46,884 bases of DNA, from the NCBI GenBank assembly GCA_040757205.1, contig JBFLXL010000012.1:1-46884 (forward strand). The letters run 5' to 3'. Made by a program: the position numbers and the translations under genes. Under the pieces are notes generated by a model. It did not search any database. It was not told the DNA's origin and saw nothing but the letters and a program-made list of their open reading frames with translations. Positions 15,497 through 25,298 of the stretch are shown piece by piece (positions within the stretch are counted from its first letter, which is position 1; every line of letters starts with the position of its first letter). Source of the stretch: Bacillota bacterium (lineage in GTDB: Bacteria; Bacillota; Desulfotomaculia; Desulfotomaculales; Desulforudaceae).

Positions 15497-17404
15497 TCAT
15501 TTCTTCACCAGAAAGCGCAAGTCCCCCACCCGCTTCGTGTACCGGGTCCGGTCAAAGTGCTCCAGGAGCGGCAGAGTGTACCGGCGGGACGTCCCCAAAA
15601 GGTTTCGCGCCTCCCCCACCGAGAGGCCCTCGTGGTCCGCCAGGTAGTTCGCGATCCGCCTTCTGGCTTCCTCCACCGCCTCGGAGTGAAAACACCACTC
15701 ATTGTCGACCCTGACCAGCGTTCCGCCCCGGATCAGGTGATGCAGGTACTCCTGACCTTCCGGATCCGGGAGCCCCAGTTTCTCCAAAGCCTGAATAGTG
15801 GCCGGCGGCTGCATCCCGCCGGCGCGGAACAGGCCTTCCAGCTCCGTCAGCGTTTTCCTGGCTTTCTCCGGCAGTTCCCGCTCGGCGAACTCCCGGAAGG
15901 CGATGCTCTGCGGGTAGAGGGTCACCACGCCGTCGGTTTCCAGCGCCGCCAGGAAGTCCTGGAACCTGGCCGTGCTGAATCCGGAGAACGCCCGGGAACG
16001 GAGTTCCTCCCGAGGGTGGCCCTCCCGCAGCGGGTAGCGCCCGTGGTAGTCCTTGAGTATCCCGGTCACGGCCCGCTCCCAACGCCGGTAATCATCCGTG
16101 TGGGCCAAAAACCCGGCGCCCGGCAGCCGGCGCAAGACTCCCCCCGCCTCCAGTTCCCGGCATACGGCCGCGGTCGTCTCCGGCTCAAGTCCCGTGCCCT
16201 GGGCCACTTCGTTCTCGTTGAGGGGCGCGGGGCCGCCCTGCAAAAACTGGCTGATCAACTCGCCCGGATTCCCTTTTTCGAGAGTGGCCAACCGCTCCAG
16301 CACGTGCGGCTGGTTCCGTTTGTGCCGCGGCGGGTTGGCGTCGATCACCCGCCCGCCGCCGATGGTGCGCATCGGAGAGTAGGAGCGGATCACGAACCGG
16401 TCTCCCCGGTCGGCGACAGATTGGGCCTCCAGGATGACTTGCGCGTAGCACTCCTCCCCCGGCGCCAATTCATCCCGGTCCAAGAGCAGCACGCGGCCCA
16501 TGATTTCGGCCGCGCCCAGGTGGAAACGCACCCGGGCCCTGTTTTTGAGCGGCCGGGGCGCGTTGCCCAGCAAAAACAGCCGCACGTCCACCCGCCGGGT
16601 CGGTTTGAAAAGGCCGGCCGCGGCCAGAACGTCCCCCCGGTTGATCTCCTGGGTCTCCAGGCCGACCAGATTCACCGCCACCCGTTGCCCGGAGCCGGCC
16701 TTCTGCACCTTCTGATTATGCACCTGGAGCGAGCGCACCCGCGAAACCAGGCGCCGCGGCAGCACTTCGACCGGGTCCCCGATTTTCAGCGCGCCGGACG
16801 CCAGGGTGCCCGTCACCACCGTGCCGAATCCGACGATCGAAAAGACCCGGTCGATCGGCAGGCGCGCCTGGCCCGCTCCGGTCCGGTCCCGCAGGCCGCC
16901 CGTCTGCGCGACGATCGCCTCCCGGAGGGCGGGCAGCCCCGCCCCGGTCAGCGCCGACACCCGCATTACCGGCGCGTCCTCCAGCACGGTGCCGTCCAGG
17001 AAGTTGCGGACGTCTTCCTCCACCAGTTCCAGCCAGTCCGGATCCACCAGGTCGACCTTGTTCAGCACCACGATGCCGCGCTCAATATCCAGAAGCCCAA
17101 TAATGTCCATGTGTTCACGGGTCTGGGGCATGACCCCCTCGTCGGCGGCGATCACCAGCAGTACCAGGTCGATGCCGCCGATTCCCGCCAGCATGTGTTT
17201 CACAAAACGTTCATGTCCGGGTACGTCCACAATGCCGGCCCGCCTCCCGTCCGGGAGGTCCATGTAGGCGAACCCCAATTCAATGGAGATCCCGCGCTCC
17301 TTTTCCTCCCGGAGGCGGTCGGTGTCGATGCCGGTGAGTGCCTTGATGAGCTGGGTTTTCCCGTGGTCGACGTGACCCGCCGTCCCGATGACCAGGTACT
17401 TCAT
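15497..17404 (-). CDS. selB: Selenocysteine-specific elongation factor SelB
   Basis: 635 residues. SelB delivers Sec-tRNA(Sec) to UGA codons that carry a SECIS hairpin. The N-terminal EF-Tu-like GTPase starts [20 protein letters not shown] (G1), with [10 protein letters not shown] (G2), DVPGHERF (G3) and NKVDLVD (G4). Beta-barrel domains follow, and the C-terminal third holds the winged-helix repeats that bind SECIS RNA (ending [20 protein letters not shown]). Length is normal. ATG overlaps the selA stop by four bases (ATGA). Confidence 0.97.
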   Translation of the reverse strand: MKYLVIGTAGHVDHGKTQLIKALTGIDTDRLREEKERGISIELGFAYMDLPDGRRAGIVDVPGHERFVKHMLAGIGGIDLVLLVIAADEGVMPQTREHMDIIGLLDIERGIVVLNKVDLVDPDWLELVEEDVRNFLDGTVLEDAPVMRVSALTGAGLPALREAIVAQTGGLRDRTGAGQARLPIDRVFSIVGFGTVVTGTLASGALKIGDPVEVLPRRLVSRVRSLQVHNQKVQKAGSGQRVAVNLVGLETQEINRGDVLAAAGLFKPTRRVDVRLFLLGNAPRPLKNRARVRFHLGAAEIMGRVLLLDRDELAPGEECYAQVILEAQSVADRGDRFVIRSYSPMRTIGGGRVIDANPPRHKRNQPHVLERLATLEKGNPGELISQFLQGGPAPLNENEVAQGTGLEPETTAAVCRELEAGGVLRRLPGAGFLAHTDDYRRWERAVTGILKDYHGRYPLREGHPREELRSRAFSGFSTARFQDFLAALETDGVVTLYPQSIAFREFAERELPEKARKTLTELEGLFRAGGMQPPATIQALEKLGLPDPEGQEYLHHLIRGGTLVRVDNEWCFHSEAVEEARRRIANYLADHEGLSVGEARNLLGTSRRYTLPLLEHFDRTRYTKRVGDLRFLVKK

Positions 17405-18822
17405 TCCGTCACCCCCAGCGCCCGGTCCAACGCCGCCGTGAGCAGGGCGAATTCGTCTTCGGCGATGGTCCGCGGGTCAAGGCAGAACCGCTCCTCCTGC
17501 ACCCGGCCCACCACCGCCGGGTCCGCCGCGCGCAGCCGGGCCGCGAGCTCGGTCAGTGACAGGGCTTTCGGCCGCACCGTCACCAGGACGGTCTTCGGCT
17601 GAGCAGTGGGGAGGGCGCCCCCGCCCACCTGGGAGAAGTCCTCCTCCACCCCGACTTCGGCCCGGCCCACAAGGACCGGACCCAGCAGCCCGGCCAGACG
17701 CCCGGCCTTTTCCGCCAGCGCCCCGGCCCCGGCGGCGAGCATCTTCAGGGTCGGGATTCTCTCCAGGGCCGCCTCGGGGTCCAGGTATTCCCGGAGCGTC
17801 GCCTCCAGGGCCGCGAGGGTCATCTTGTCCACCCGCACCGCACGGGTGAGCGGGTTTTTCTTCATCCGGTCCACGGCCTCGCGCCGGCCCGCGATGATCC
17901 CGGCCTGCGGCCCACCCAGGAGCTTATCCCCGCTGAAGGTCACCACGTCCACTCCGGCCCCCGCGGTCTCCTGTACCGTGGGCTCATAGGGATAGCCGAA
18001 CCGGCTCAGGTCGACCAGAAAACCGCTGCCCAGGTCGGACATCACCGGCAGACCGTATTCCCGGCCCAGGGCCGTCAATTCCTCGAGGCCGACCTCGTGG
18101 GTGAAGCCGACGATCCGGTAATTGGACGCGTGCACGTGCAAAAGAAGCGCGGTTTCGGACGTGATCGCGTCCCGGTAGTCGCGCAGGTGCGTTTTATTCG
18201 TGGCCCCGACTTCCACCAGCCGGGCGCCGCTCTGTTTCATCACCTCGGGAATGCGGAAGGAACCGCCGATCTCCACCAATTGGCCCCGGGAAACGATCAC
18301 CTCGCGGCCCGCCGCCAGGGTGCCCAGGGCGAGCAGAACGGCTGCGGCGTTGTTGTTCACCACCAGGCACGATTCAGTCCCGGTCAGAAGCTTAAGCAAG
18401 TCCTCCACCAGCGCGTAGCGGGAGCCCCGCCGGCCGGTGTCCAGGTTGAATTCCAGGTTGGAATAGTGGGCGGCCGCCTCGTGCACCGCCCGCAAGGCGC
18501 TGTCGGGCAAGACCGCCCGTCCGAGGTTGGTGTGCAACACCACGCCGGTCGCGTTGACCACCCGCCGCAGGGCCGGACGCGCCTTGGCGCGGACGGTTGC
18601 CGCCACGTCCCGGGCGGCTCTTGCCGCCAACTCCTCCCGACTCCCGGGTACCCGCCCGGGCTCGGCGCGCGCTGTCTCCCGCCAGTGCTGGAGCACCTCG
18701 CGGACCGCGGCCACCACGAGCGCGCGGGGGTGCTCCGCAAGGAGCCCCTCCACCTCCGGCTCCCGCAAAAGCTCATCTACGGCAGGGAGCCTGCGCAACA
18801 CATCTCCATTGTCAAACCCCAA
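17401..18822 (-). CDS. selA: L-seryl-tRNA(Sec) selenium transferase SelA
   Basis: 473 residues, PLP enzyme converting Ser-tRNA(Sec) to Sec-tRNA(Sec) with selenophosphate. Seen: the N-terminal tRNA-binding region with [14 protein letters not shown], the active-site region [10 protein letters not shown] and the PLP lysine in [14 protein letters not shown] (Lys300). The start is TTG with GGAGG ten bases upstream. With selB it forms an operon. Neither selC (tRNA-Sec), selD nor a recognisable selenoprotein is in this window. Confidence 0.97.
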   Translation of the reverse strand: MGFDNGDVLRRLPAVDELLREPEVEGLLAEHPRALVVAAVREVLQHWRETARAEPGRVPGSREELAARAARDVAATVRAKARPALRRVVNATGVVLHTNLGRAVLPDSALRAVHEAAAHYSNLEFNLDTGRRGSRYALVEDLLKLLTGTESCLVVNNNAAAVLLALGTLAAGREVIVSRGQLVEIGGSFRIPEVMKQSGARLVEVGATNKTHLRDYRDAITSETALLLHVHASNYRIVGFTHEVGLEELTALGREYGLPVMSDLGSGFLVDLSRFGYPYEPTVQETAGAGVDVVTFSGDKLLGGPQAGIIAGRREAVDRMKKNPLTRAVRVDKMTLAALEATLREYLDPEAALERIPTLKMLAAGAGALAEKAGRLAGLLGPVLVGRAEVGVEEDFSQVGGGALPTAQPKTVLVTVRPKALSLTELAARLRAADPAVVGRVQEERFCLDPRTIAEDEFALLTAALDRALGVTE

Positions 18823-18864
18823 AACCGCCGCACCTCCCGCCTTTTGTCTCTAAGCCGTCCCCCT

Positions 18865-19545
18865 TCAGGACCGGGTAAGGGCGAGAACCACGCCCGTCAC
18901 GCGCAGGTCGGCGCCGTCCGCGTCCGTGCCCGGCGATTCGTGCCGGGCGAACAAAAGCCACTCCCCGGCGGGGAGCCCGAACTCCAATTTGCCGTCCGGA
19001 TCCGTTATTCCGTAACGCCCCCCGGGCCGCCCGCGGCCGATCGCGTGGACCTTGGCCCCGCCGAGGGGCCGGCCCCGGTACTGGACCAAGATTTCCTGTT
19101 CCGTTCCCGCGGGCGGCAGGGGCACGATTTCCATCTCCCGCCCGAACGATCCGGGCCACGGCGTGTCCTGCTCGACGAACACCAGCCGCTTGGCGAAATG
19201 GCCATAGCGGATGGTCCGGACCACTTCTTCCCCGGCCTGCTCTTCAGCCGGTCCCGGAAGGTAACGGCCGTCCACGGTTACCGACCAGACCCCCGGGTCA
19301 TACTCCGCGAGGAGAGCATAAACCCCGCGCACTGCGGGGAAGAATTTTGCCGACAAGGTATCGCCGTCCTCAACCAAGGCCAGTTCCACCGGTTCCCCGC
19401 CCGGCGGGGCGGCCCATAGGCGGGCACGGTCGGGCCGCGCCTTGCCCTGCACCTCCATGTGGTGCCCGTACTGAAACCGGCAGGCGGCCGCTTTGCCCAA
19501 CGGCACCCACAGGGCGCACTCAAGCCAGATGTTGTGCGGAGCCAT
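18865..19545 (-). CDS. DUF4198-like protein, possibly metal related
   Basis: 226 residues. The N-terminal MAPHNIWLECALWVPLGKAA and the beta-rich repeats resemble DUF4198 proteins, some of which are linked to nickel uptake. Unlike those, no signal peptide or membrane anchor is visible, so it would be cytoplasmic. A C-terminal carboxypeptidase-regulatory-like beta sandwich fits GGRYGITDPDGKLEFGLPAGEWLL. The start ATG has AGGAGGTCTTACTAA. It ends 43 bp before selA and may be co-transcribed with selAB. A nickel role for the hydrogenase is speculation. Confidence 0.6.
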   Translation of the reverse strand: MAPHNIWLECALWVPLGKAAACRFQYGHHMEVQGKARPDRARLWAAPPGGEPVELALVEDGDTLSAKFFPAVRGVYALLAEYDPGVWSVTVDGRYLPGPAEEQAGEEVVRTIRYGHFAKRLVFVEQDTPWPGSFGREMEIVPLPPAGTEQEILVQYRGRPLGGAKVHAIGRGRPGGRYGITDPDGKLEFGLPAGEWLLFARHESPGTDADGADLRVTGVVLALTRS

Positions 19546-19874
19546 TTAGTAAGACCTCCTAAAAGAGCCAGAATGCAGAATTCAGAATTCAGAATGAAAA
19601 CCATTAGAATCCTTAATTCAGAAGCCGGGATCCAGAATATGAAACAAGATTACGGGCCTTGCCGTCTAATTCACCCGTTTGACAGCCTAAGACCAACACG
19701 GTTGGCACTGCAAATACCTGATACCGACGGCGGTGGTTTTAATCCTTCCCCTTCTTCTAGATTCTGGATTCTGAATTCCTGTCTGTCCCTCCCTTCCACT
19801 ACTTCTGAATTCTGGATTCTGGATTCTTGTTCCTCCTACAGTTTAACCCGGCGGACCCATTGTCGTACGTCGCC
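19546..19874. repeat. Intergenic region with AGAATTCAGAA-type repeats
   Basis: No gene. Near 19566-19640 the motif CAGAATTCAGAATTCAGAAT and variants (TTAATTCAGAAG, GATCCAGAAT) occur. Near 19757-19830 the inverse (ATTCTGGATTCTGAATTC, TTCTGAATTCTGGATTCTGG) occurs, so the two clusters could pair as a long imperfect hairpin. The same motif family is found at 4990-5090. Confidence 0.7.
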
Positions 19875-20945
19875 CTAAAACTCGTGCAGAATCTCGTATT
19901 CAGTAGTCCGTTGCACCGGGACGAAACCGGCGTCGCGGATCACCCGGATGATCTCGGCCAGCGGCACGCGGTGCGCCGCTCCCGCCGCCCGGACCACGTT
20001 CTCCTCAAGCATCGTGCCGCCGAAGTCGTTCGCGCCGAAGGAAAGCGCCACCTGGGCCACTTTCGCCCCTTGGGTGACCCACGAGGCCTGCACGTTCGGA
20101 AAGTTGTCCAGCATGAGGCGGGACACGGCCAGCACCTTCAGGTACTCGTGGCTCCCGGCGGGGTCGCCGCCGAGTTCAGTGTTGGGTGGCTGGTAGCTCC
20201 AAGGGATGAAGGCGGTGAACCCGCCGGTACGGTCCTGGGCCTCCCGCAGGCGGACGAGGTGGCGTACCCGTTCGGCCGGCGTTTCCACCGTGCCGAACAT
20301 CATGGTCGCCGTGGTGCGCATCCCCAGCTCGTGGGCGGCGTACATCACGTCCATCCACTCCCGCCAGGAGATCTTGCGGGGGCTGATGAAGCGCCGCACC
20401 CGGTCCACCAGGATCTCGGCGCCGCCTCCGGGCACCGAATCCAAACCCGCCTCCCGCAGGGCCGCCAACAGCTCACGCACCGCCAGCCCTTCCCGGCGGG
20501 CCAGGTACACGATCTCCGGCGGCGAAAACGAGTGCACCTGGATGCCGTCAAAGCGGGCCTTGATCGCCCCGAGCATCCCGGTGTAATACTCCAGCCCGAG
20601 TTCGGGGTGAAGCCCGCCCTGGATCAGCACCTGCGTGCCGCCCAGACGCACCAGCTCCCCGATCTTCTCAATGATCTCCTCCACGGACAGGACATAGGCT
20701 TCCGGAGCATCAGGGGCGCGGTAGAAAGCGCAAAAACGGCAGGCCGACACACACACGTTGGTGTAGTTGATGTTCCGGTCGATCACGAAGGTAACTCGCC
20801 CCTCCGGGTGCCGCCGCCGCCGTGCCAGGTCCGCGGCCCGGCCTAAGTCCAAAAGACCGGCCGACTCAAGCAGGACCGTGCCCGCCTCTTCCGTGAGCCG
20901 CTCACCGGCCGCCGCCTTTTCGAGGACCTCCCGCAGTTCAGGCAA
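19875..20945 (-). CDS. mqnC: Cyclic dehypoxanthine futalosine synthase MqnC
   Basis: A 356-residue radical SAM enzyme of the futalosine menaquinone route, cyclising dehypoxanthine futalosine. The iron-sulfur motif is CVSACRFC (Cys65, Cys69, Cys72), preceded by NINYTN. The MqnC type, rather than MqnE, is suggested by CAFYRAPDAPEAY and by IPWSYQPPNTELGG. The start is TTG with GGGGAACACC upstream; it overlaps the end of mqnA by eight bases. Last gene of the menaquinone operon. Confidence 0.94.
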   Translation of the reverse strand: MPELREVLEKAAAGERLTEEAGTVLLESAGLLDLGRAADLARRRRHPEGRVTFVIDRNINYTNVCVSACRFCAFYRAPDAPEAYVLSVEEIIEKIGELVRLGGTQVLIQGGLHPELGLEYYTGMLGAIKARFDGIQVHSFSPPEIVYLARREGLAVRELLAALREAGLDSVPGGGAEILVDRVRRFISPRKISWREWMDVMYAAHELGMRTTATMMFGTVETPAERVRHLVRLREAQDRTGGFTAFIPWSYQPPNTELGGDPAGSHEYLKVLAVSRLMLDNFPNVQASWVTQGAKVAQVALSFGANDFGGTMLEENVVRAAGAAHRVPLAEIIRVIRDAGFVPVQRTTEYEILHEF

Positions 20946-21786
20946 GGTGTTCCCCCCAGATGGCGAGCCGCACCCGTTCCTCGATCAGGCCCGTTTTGTA
21001 CGTATAGTCATAGAAGGTTAAAAGTCCCCGGCGGTAGTCGGCGTCAAAGTCGTGCCGGACCAGCTTCAAATAGTCAGCAACGAACTCCCGGGACAGGCCC
21101 GTCCGGCGCACGCCGAGGTCCAGCACCGCCTCGCGCTCCCGAAGGCCGATCTCCCGGGCCTGATGCAGCGCCGCGACCAGCACGGCCGTTTCCCGAGGGT
21201 GAGCCAGGGCATAGTCGCGCCGGACCACCCAGACGGCGAAAACCATTCGTTCCCCGGTGAACTTCTTCCAGGCCTCCCCGAGATCGACGACCACCAGCGG
21301 CGCCCTGGTTTCCCGCACGCGCCGGTAGGCGGCCAGGGCCTCGTCGCCGATCAGCAAGGCGGCGTCAGCCTGGCTCAGCATGAGTTCCAGGTTTGAAACC
21401 GTGCTTTCGAACTGCACGTCCACGTGGTAGTAATGGTGGAACAGGACCCTCAACAGGGCCACGGCGCTGGCGGAGGTGTCCGGCAGGCACACCTTTTTCC
21501 CGTCCAGCTCGGTGAGCGGCACCTTGCTCATCAAAAAGATGCTCCCCACCGGGCCGTCCGAACTGATTGAGAGACCGGGCACGATCAAGCAGCGGTCCGG
21601 GTGACGGGCGTACTCGATGCTGGAGATCGGGGTTATCTCCAATTCACCGCGCAAGAAAAGCCCGTTCAGCCGCGTGGGTGGGCCCTTCACCAGAACGGCG
21701 GGCACGTCAACCAGGCCCTGTTCAAAGGCGTAGTAGATGGGCAGGCAGTTCAGGTAATCTACCTGTCCCAGGCGGATCAACGTCAT
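20938..21786 (-). CDS. mqnA: Chorismate dehydratase MqnA
   Basis: 282 residues, periplasmic-binding-protein-like fold without signal peptide. It converts chorismate to 3-enolpyruvylbenzoate, the first step of the futalosine route. Family features: the N-terminal RLGQVDYLNCLPIYYAFE and PPTRLNGLFLRGELEITPISSIEYA. The ATG overlaps the mqnE stop (TGATG) and has GGAGG ten bases upstream. Confidence 0.95.
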   Translation of the reverse strand: MTLIRLGQVDYLNCLPIYYAFEQGLVDVPAVLVKGPPTRLNGLFLRGELEITPISSIEYARHPDRCLIVPGLSISSDGPVGSIFLMSKVPLTELDGKKVCLPDTSASAVALLRVLFHHYYHVDVQFESTVSNLELMLSQADAALLIGDEALAAYRRVRETRAPLVVVDLGEAWKKFTGERMVFAVWVVRRDYALAHPRETAVLVAALHQAREIGLREREAVLDLGVRRTGLSREFVADYLKLVRHDFDADYRRGLLTFYDYTYKTGLIEERVRLAIWGEHLA

Positions 21787-22901
21787 CAGGCGAAATCCTC
21801 CCTGACCACGTTATACAGCGTATCGCGTTCCACCGGCACGCGGCCCGCCGCCCGGACGAGCCGCAGGAGTTCTCCCTGCCCCAGGCTCTGGGCCGTCTGG
21901 CTGCCGGCCGCCCGGGCAATCTGCTCCTCGACCACCGTGCCGTCGATATCGTTAACCCCGAAGTTTAAGGAAATCTGGGCCAGCTTAGGCCCGATCATCA
22001 CCCAGTAAGCCTTGATGTGCTCGAAATTGTCGAGGATGAGCCGCGCCACCGCCAGCGTTTTCAGGTCGTCGTACCCGGTGGTGGCGGTGGGGATCTCCGG
22101 CTCGAGGGCGGTGTTCCGCGGGTGGAAGGCCAGCGGGATGAAAGCCTTGAAGCCCCCGGTCCGATCCTGGAGTTCCCGGAGCTGCAAGAGATGCTCGACC
22201 CGCTCCTCCAGCGTCTCCACGTGTCCGTAGAGCATGGTGGCGTTGGTGCGGATGCCCAGCCGGTGGGCCGTTTCGTGCACGGCGAGCCAGCGCGCGCCGC
22301 TGATCTTGTTCGGGCAGACCAACTCCCGCACCCGCGGGGCGAAGATCTCGGCCCCGCCGCCGGGCAGGGTATCCAGGCCGGCCGCCCGGAGTTCAACCAA
22401 TACGTCCTCAAGCTCAAGCCCATGCAGGCCGGTCAAATAGTCCACCTCGACCGCGGTCAGGGCCTGGATGATCACGCCGGGGACTGCGTCCCGGAGCCGG
22501 GTGAGCATCTCCCGGTAGTAGTCCAGGTTCAGATCGGGGTGCAGGCCGCCGACGACGTGCACTTCGGAAATGCCGAGCGCCCAGGATTCGCGTGCCTGGG
22601 CCTCGACTTCGCCGAGGGACATCACGTAACCGGCCGGGTCGCCCGGTTCCTTGCCGAAGGCGCAGAACCGGCAGCCGTTCACACAGATGTTGGTGTGGTT
22701 GATGTGCCGGTTCACCACGAAGTACACCCGGTCGCCGTGTTTTTGGAGCCGGGCGGCGTCAGCCAGCCGCCCGACCCCGATCAGGTCCGGAGACTGGAAA
22801 AGGGCCATTCCGTCGTCGAGCCCGAGACGGGTACCGCTTTGCACCTTCCGGGCGACCGCCCCGAGCCTGTCGTCAAAAAACTCATAGTCCACGCTGATCA
22901 T
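21786..22901 (-). CDS. mqnE: Aminodeoxyfutalosine synthase MqnE
   Basis: A 371-residue radical SAM enzyme joining 3-enolpyruvylbenzoate to an adenosyl group from SAM to give aminofutalosine. The cluster motif is CVNGCRFC (Cys73, Cys77, Cys80), preceded by NRHINHTN. The family block FHPRNTALEPEIPTATTGYD is present near the C-terminus. The annotated ATG 22901 has GGGG very close upstream; the GTG four codons later would be better spaced, so the exact start is open. Confidence 0.94.
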   Translation of the reverse strand: MISVDYEFFDDRLGAVARKVQSGTRLGLDDGMALFQSPDLIGVGRLADAARLQKHGDRVYFVVNRHINHTNICVNGCRFCAFGKEPGDPAGYVMSLGEVEAQARESWALGISEVHVVGGLHPDLNLDYYREMLTRLRDAVPGVIIQALTAVEVDYLTGLHGLELEDVLVELRAAGLDTLPGGGAEIFAPRVRELVCPNKISGARWLAVHETAHRLGIRTNATMLYGHVETLEERVEHLLQLRELQDRTGGFKAFIPLAFHPRNTALEPEIPTATTGYDDLKTLAVARLILDNFEHIKAYWVMIGPKLAQISLNFGVNDIDGTVVEEQIARAAGSQTAQSLGQGELLRLVRAAGRVPVERDTLYNVVREDFA

Positions 22902-22914
22902 ACCCCGTTATCTT

Positions 22915-23769
22915 TTAACCGATTAACACGTCAGCCAATGTAAAAACGAACATCGTCAGCGAGAGCGCCACGTTCACGTGGAAAAAAGCAACGTTGATGC
23001 GCGCCGGGTCCGCAGGGTTGGCAATCATGTGCTCGTACATCAGGAGCCCGGCCGCAATGCCCACCCCGATGAAATAGAACGCCCCCAGACCCAGCATCAG
23101 CCCCGCCGCCGCAAACAGCACCGGCGCCAGAACATGGAAGACCAGCGCGACCCGGAGCGCCCTGACGATCCCGAAGCGCGCCGGGATGGAGTGAATCCGG
23201 TGTTCCCGGTCGAAATTGTAGTCCAGGCAGGCGTAGATAATGTCAAAACCGGCCACCCAGAACAACACCCCCAGACCCAGCAGTACGGGGGCCAGAGTGA
23301 AGCCGTTCGCGATCGCGATCCAGCTCGCCACCGGGGTGATCCCGAGCGCCATTCCGAGCCAGAGGTGGCAAGCCCAGGTGAAACGCTTGGTATACGAATA
23401 GGCGGCCAGGATGAACACCGCGAACGGGAAGAGCTTCGCGGCCAAGGGGCTCAGCTGCATGGCCGCCAGCCCCAGCAGAATAAAGGAGAGCACGGCGTAT
23501 ACCCAGACCTCGGCCACCGACAGGATTCCCCGTGGCAGTGCCCGTTCGGCGGTGCGGGGGTTGGCCTTGTCGACATGCCGGTCGATGATCCGGTTTAAAG
23601 ACATCGCCCCGGTACGCGCCCCGACCATGGCCAGGGTGATCCACAAGAGGTCGTGCCCGCTGGGAATGCGGTGCTCCACCAGCAGGGCGCCGATGTAGGC
23701 GAAAGGAAGGGCGAACACCGTGTGCTCGAAACGAATCATCTGGGCCACGATGACCACGCGCTGCAACAT
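22915..23769 (-). CDS. mqnP: UbiA-family prenyltransferase (MqnP)
   Basis: 284 residues, about eight or nine transmembrane helices, UbiA superfamily. It attaches the polyprenyl chain to the dihydroxynaphthoate precursor in the membrane. Motifs: the first Asp-rich NRIIDRHVDKANPRT and the second DYNFDREHRIHSIPARFG. The position between mqnE and ubiE supports the MqnP role over a 4-hydroxybenzoate function. AAAGGAG lies rather far (17 bases) before the ATG. Confidence 0.92.
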   Translation of the reverse strand: MLQRVVIVAQMIRFEHTVFALPFAYIGALLVEHRIPSGHDLLWITLAMVGARTGAMSLNRIIDRHVDKANPRTAERALPRGILSVAEVWVYAVLSFILLGLAAMQLSPLAAKLFPFAVFILAAYSYTKRFTWACHLWLGMALGITPVASWIAIANGFTLAPVLLGLGVLFWVAGFDIIYACLDYNFDREHRIHSIPARFGIVRALRVALVFHVLAPVLFAAAGLMLGLGAFYFIGVGIAAGLLMYEHMIANPADPARINVAFFHVNVALSLTMFVFTLADVLIG

Positions 23770-23799
23770 CGCCGCTTTGACTAATGCTCCTTTACGGGC

Positions 23800-24546
23800 C
23801 TAACTCGGCTGCGGTTTCGCACCGGAGTGCACAGTCACAATCCCGCCGGTGAGTTCCGTGTATTGCACGTCCACCAGTCCCTGCCGCACAAACAATTCGC
23901 GGACATGGTCCCGGGGCGGAAAATGTTCCAGGGACATGGACAGGAAATCGTAGGGTCCGGTAAAACCCACCCCCAACCGGCCGACCAGGGGCACCACCCG
24001 GCGCAGGTACAGGGAGTGCGCCTGCTTCAGCACCGGGAGTTCCGGTTTAGCCAACTCCAGGCTGACCACTCTCCCGCCGGGCCGCACCACCCGTACCATT
24101 TCGGCGATGGTCCGCTCCAGGTCGGACACCGTGCGCAGGGCGAAGCCAATCGCCGCCGCGTCGAAGCTGCTATCCGGAAAGGGCAGTCCGGTGGCCTCGC
24201 CGGCGACCAGCTCGACCATTTCACCCAGCGGCGCGCGCTCCAGGTTCTCCCGGGCCCGGGCCAGCATCTCCGGGCAGAAATCGAGCCCCACCACCCGGCC
24301 CTCCCGCCCCACCAGCCGGGCCAACTCCAGCGTCAGGCGCCCCGTCCCGCAAGCCACGTCCAGCGCCCGGCCCCCGGGTTTGAGTCCGCAGACCGCCGCC
24401 GCCGAGGCGCGCCAGTAGCGGTCCTGGTTCAGGCTCAGCACACTGTTGAGCAGGTCGTAGCGGTGGGCGATCGATGCGAACATGGCCAGCATCGCCTCGG
24501 CCTTCGCTTCCGGGGAATCGCCGGGCTCTTGTGTCCCGCCGTTCAT
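23800..24546 (-). CDS. ubiE: Demethylmenaquinone methyltransferase (UbiE/MenG/MqnG)
   Basis: A 248-residue class I SAM methyltransferase doing the last C-methylation of menaquinone. Motifs: ALDVACGTGRLTLELA (SAM binding), VGLDFCPEMLARAREN and FPDSSFDAAAIGFALRTV, the UbiE signature region. ATG 24546 has GGGAG six bases upstream. A TTG two codons earlier overlaps the preceding stop and is an alternative. It directly follows a hepS-like gene, as menG does in Bacillus. Confidence 0.95.
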   Translation of the reverse strand: MNGGTQEPGDSPEAKAEAMLAMFASIAHRYDLLNSVLSLNQDRYWRASAAAVCGLKPGGRALDVACGTGRLTLELARLVGREGRVVGLDFCPEMLARARENLERAPLGEMVELVAGEATGLPFPDSSFDAAAIGFALRTVSDLERTIAEMVRVVRPGGRVVSLELAKPELPVLKQAHSLYLRRVVPLVGRLGVGFTGPYDFLSMSLEHFPPRDHVRELFVRQGLVDVQYTELTGGIVTVHSGAKPQPS

Positions 24547-24548
24547 TT

Positions 24549-25298
24549 TCAACTCCCGGCCCCGGCCGGGGGCTGTCCCGGCCAGTCTAACAGGTGGGCG
24601 GCCAGGCCGTCAAGCGCGTCCCGCGGCGCACCCGGTGCCAACCCCGCCAGGCGGCGCCGGGCCTCTTCCAGATGTTGGCGGGCGTCTTTGGGCAATCCCC
24701 GGGCCGAAAGACCGTATCCCATCCCCAGGTTGTAACCGAGCCGGTACAGGTCTTCGCGCGCCCGCTCCGGCGCCTCCCCTTCCAGGCCCGCGATCAGACA
24801 CGCCTGGGCGATCAACTCGGCGGTTTCTTGCCGTACCGCATCCGCGACCAACGCCGGTGTGGCGCTCAGGTGGAGGCGTGAAATCGCCCCGTCGTGGATT
24901 CGGCACACTGCCTCCGACAGTGGTTGCAGCACTCCCATCATACCGCTCGAACCGACCAGGCCGAAAAACCGCCCGAGGTAGTAATCCCCGATGAGCACGG
25001 CCAGCCGCGTGCGGTCGTTGCCCGGGCCGCCGTCCTCGTTAACGTGCTGATGGACCCGCACACTCAGGAACAACAACTGGACCATCGTAGCCAGGGCGAC
25101 CAGCTTGGCGCGGGCGCCGTTGAACAGCCGACCCGTGAGGAGCACCACCCCCGGCCGCAGGTCAACCTCGAGCGGCGGCAACTCCAAGAGCGTGTACATG
25201 TTGTAGTGCTCAGCCGCCGGAAACCGGTCGGTCACGTTAGTGGCCCGGTGCACTTCTTCCAACTCGGACCGGATAGAATCAAAGAATCGCGTGGTCAC
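24549..25298 (-). CDS. Heptaprenyl diphosphate synthase component I-like protein (HepS)
   Basis: 249 residues. The length, the place directly before ubiE, and the pattern MVQLLFLSVRVHQHVNED...LAVLIGDYYLGRFFGLV match the small HepS-type subunit of heterodimeric polyprenyl diphosphate synthases. HepS lacks the catalytic DDxxD sites of HepT; here the corresponding segment is HQHVNED (83-89). It would set chain length for the menaquinone tail with a HepT partner, which is not in the window. The start is GTG with GGAGG 12 bases upstream. First gene of the menaquinone operon. Confidence 0.72.
   Translation of the reverse strand: MTTRFFDSIRSELEEVHRATNVTDRFPAAEHYNMYTLLELPPLEVDLRPGVVLLTGRLFNGARAKLVALATMVQLLFLSVRVHQHVNEDGGPGNDRTRLAVLIGDYYLGRFFGLVGSSGMMGVLQPLSEAVCRIHDGAISRLHLSATPALVADAVRQETAELIAQACLIAGLEGEAPERAREDLYRLGYNLGMGYGLSARGLPKDARQHLEEARRRLAGLAPGAPRDALDGLAAHLLDWPGQPPAGAGS

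Noticed and set aside
16098-17267. Long open frames opposite selB and other GC-rich genes
   Set aside because: Antisense frames stay open because of high GC at third codon positions; products are Arg/Pro/His-rich and lack homology.
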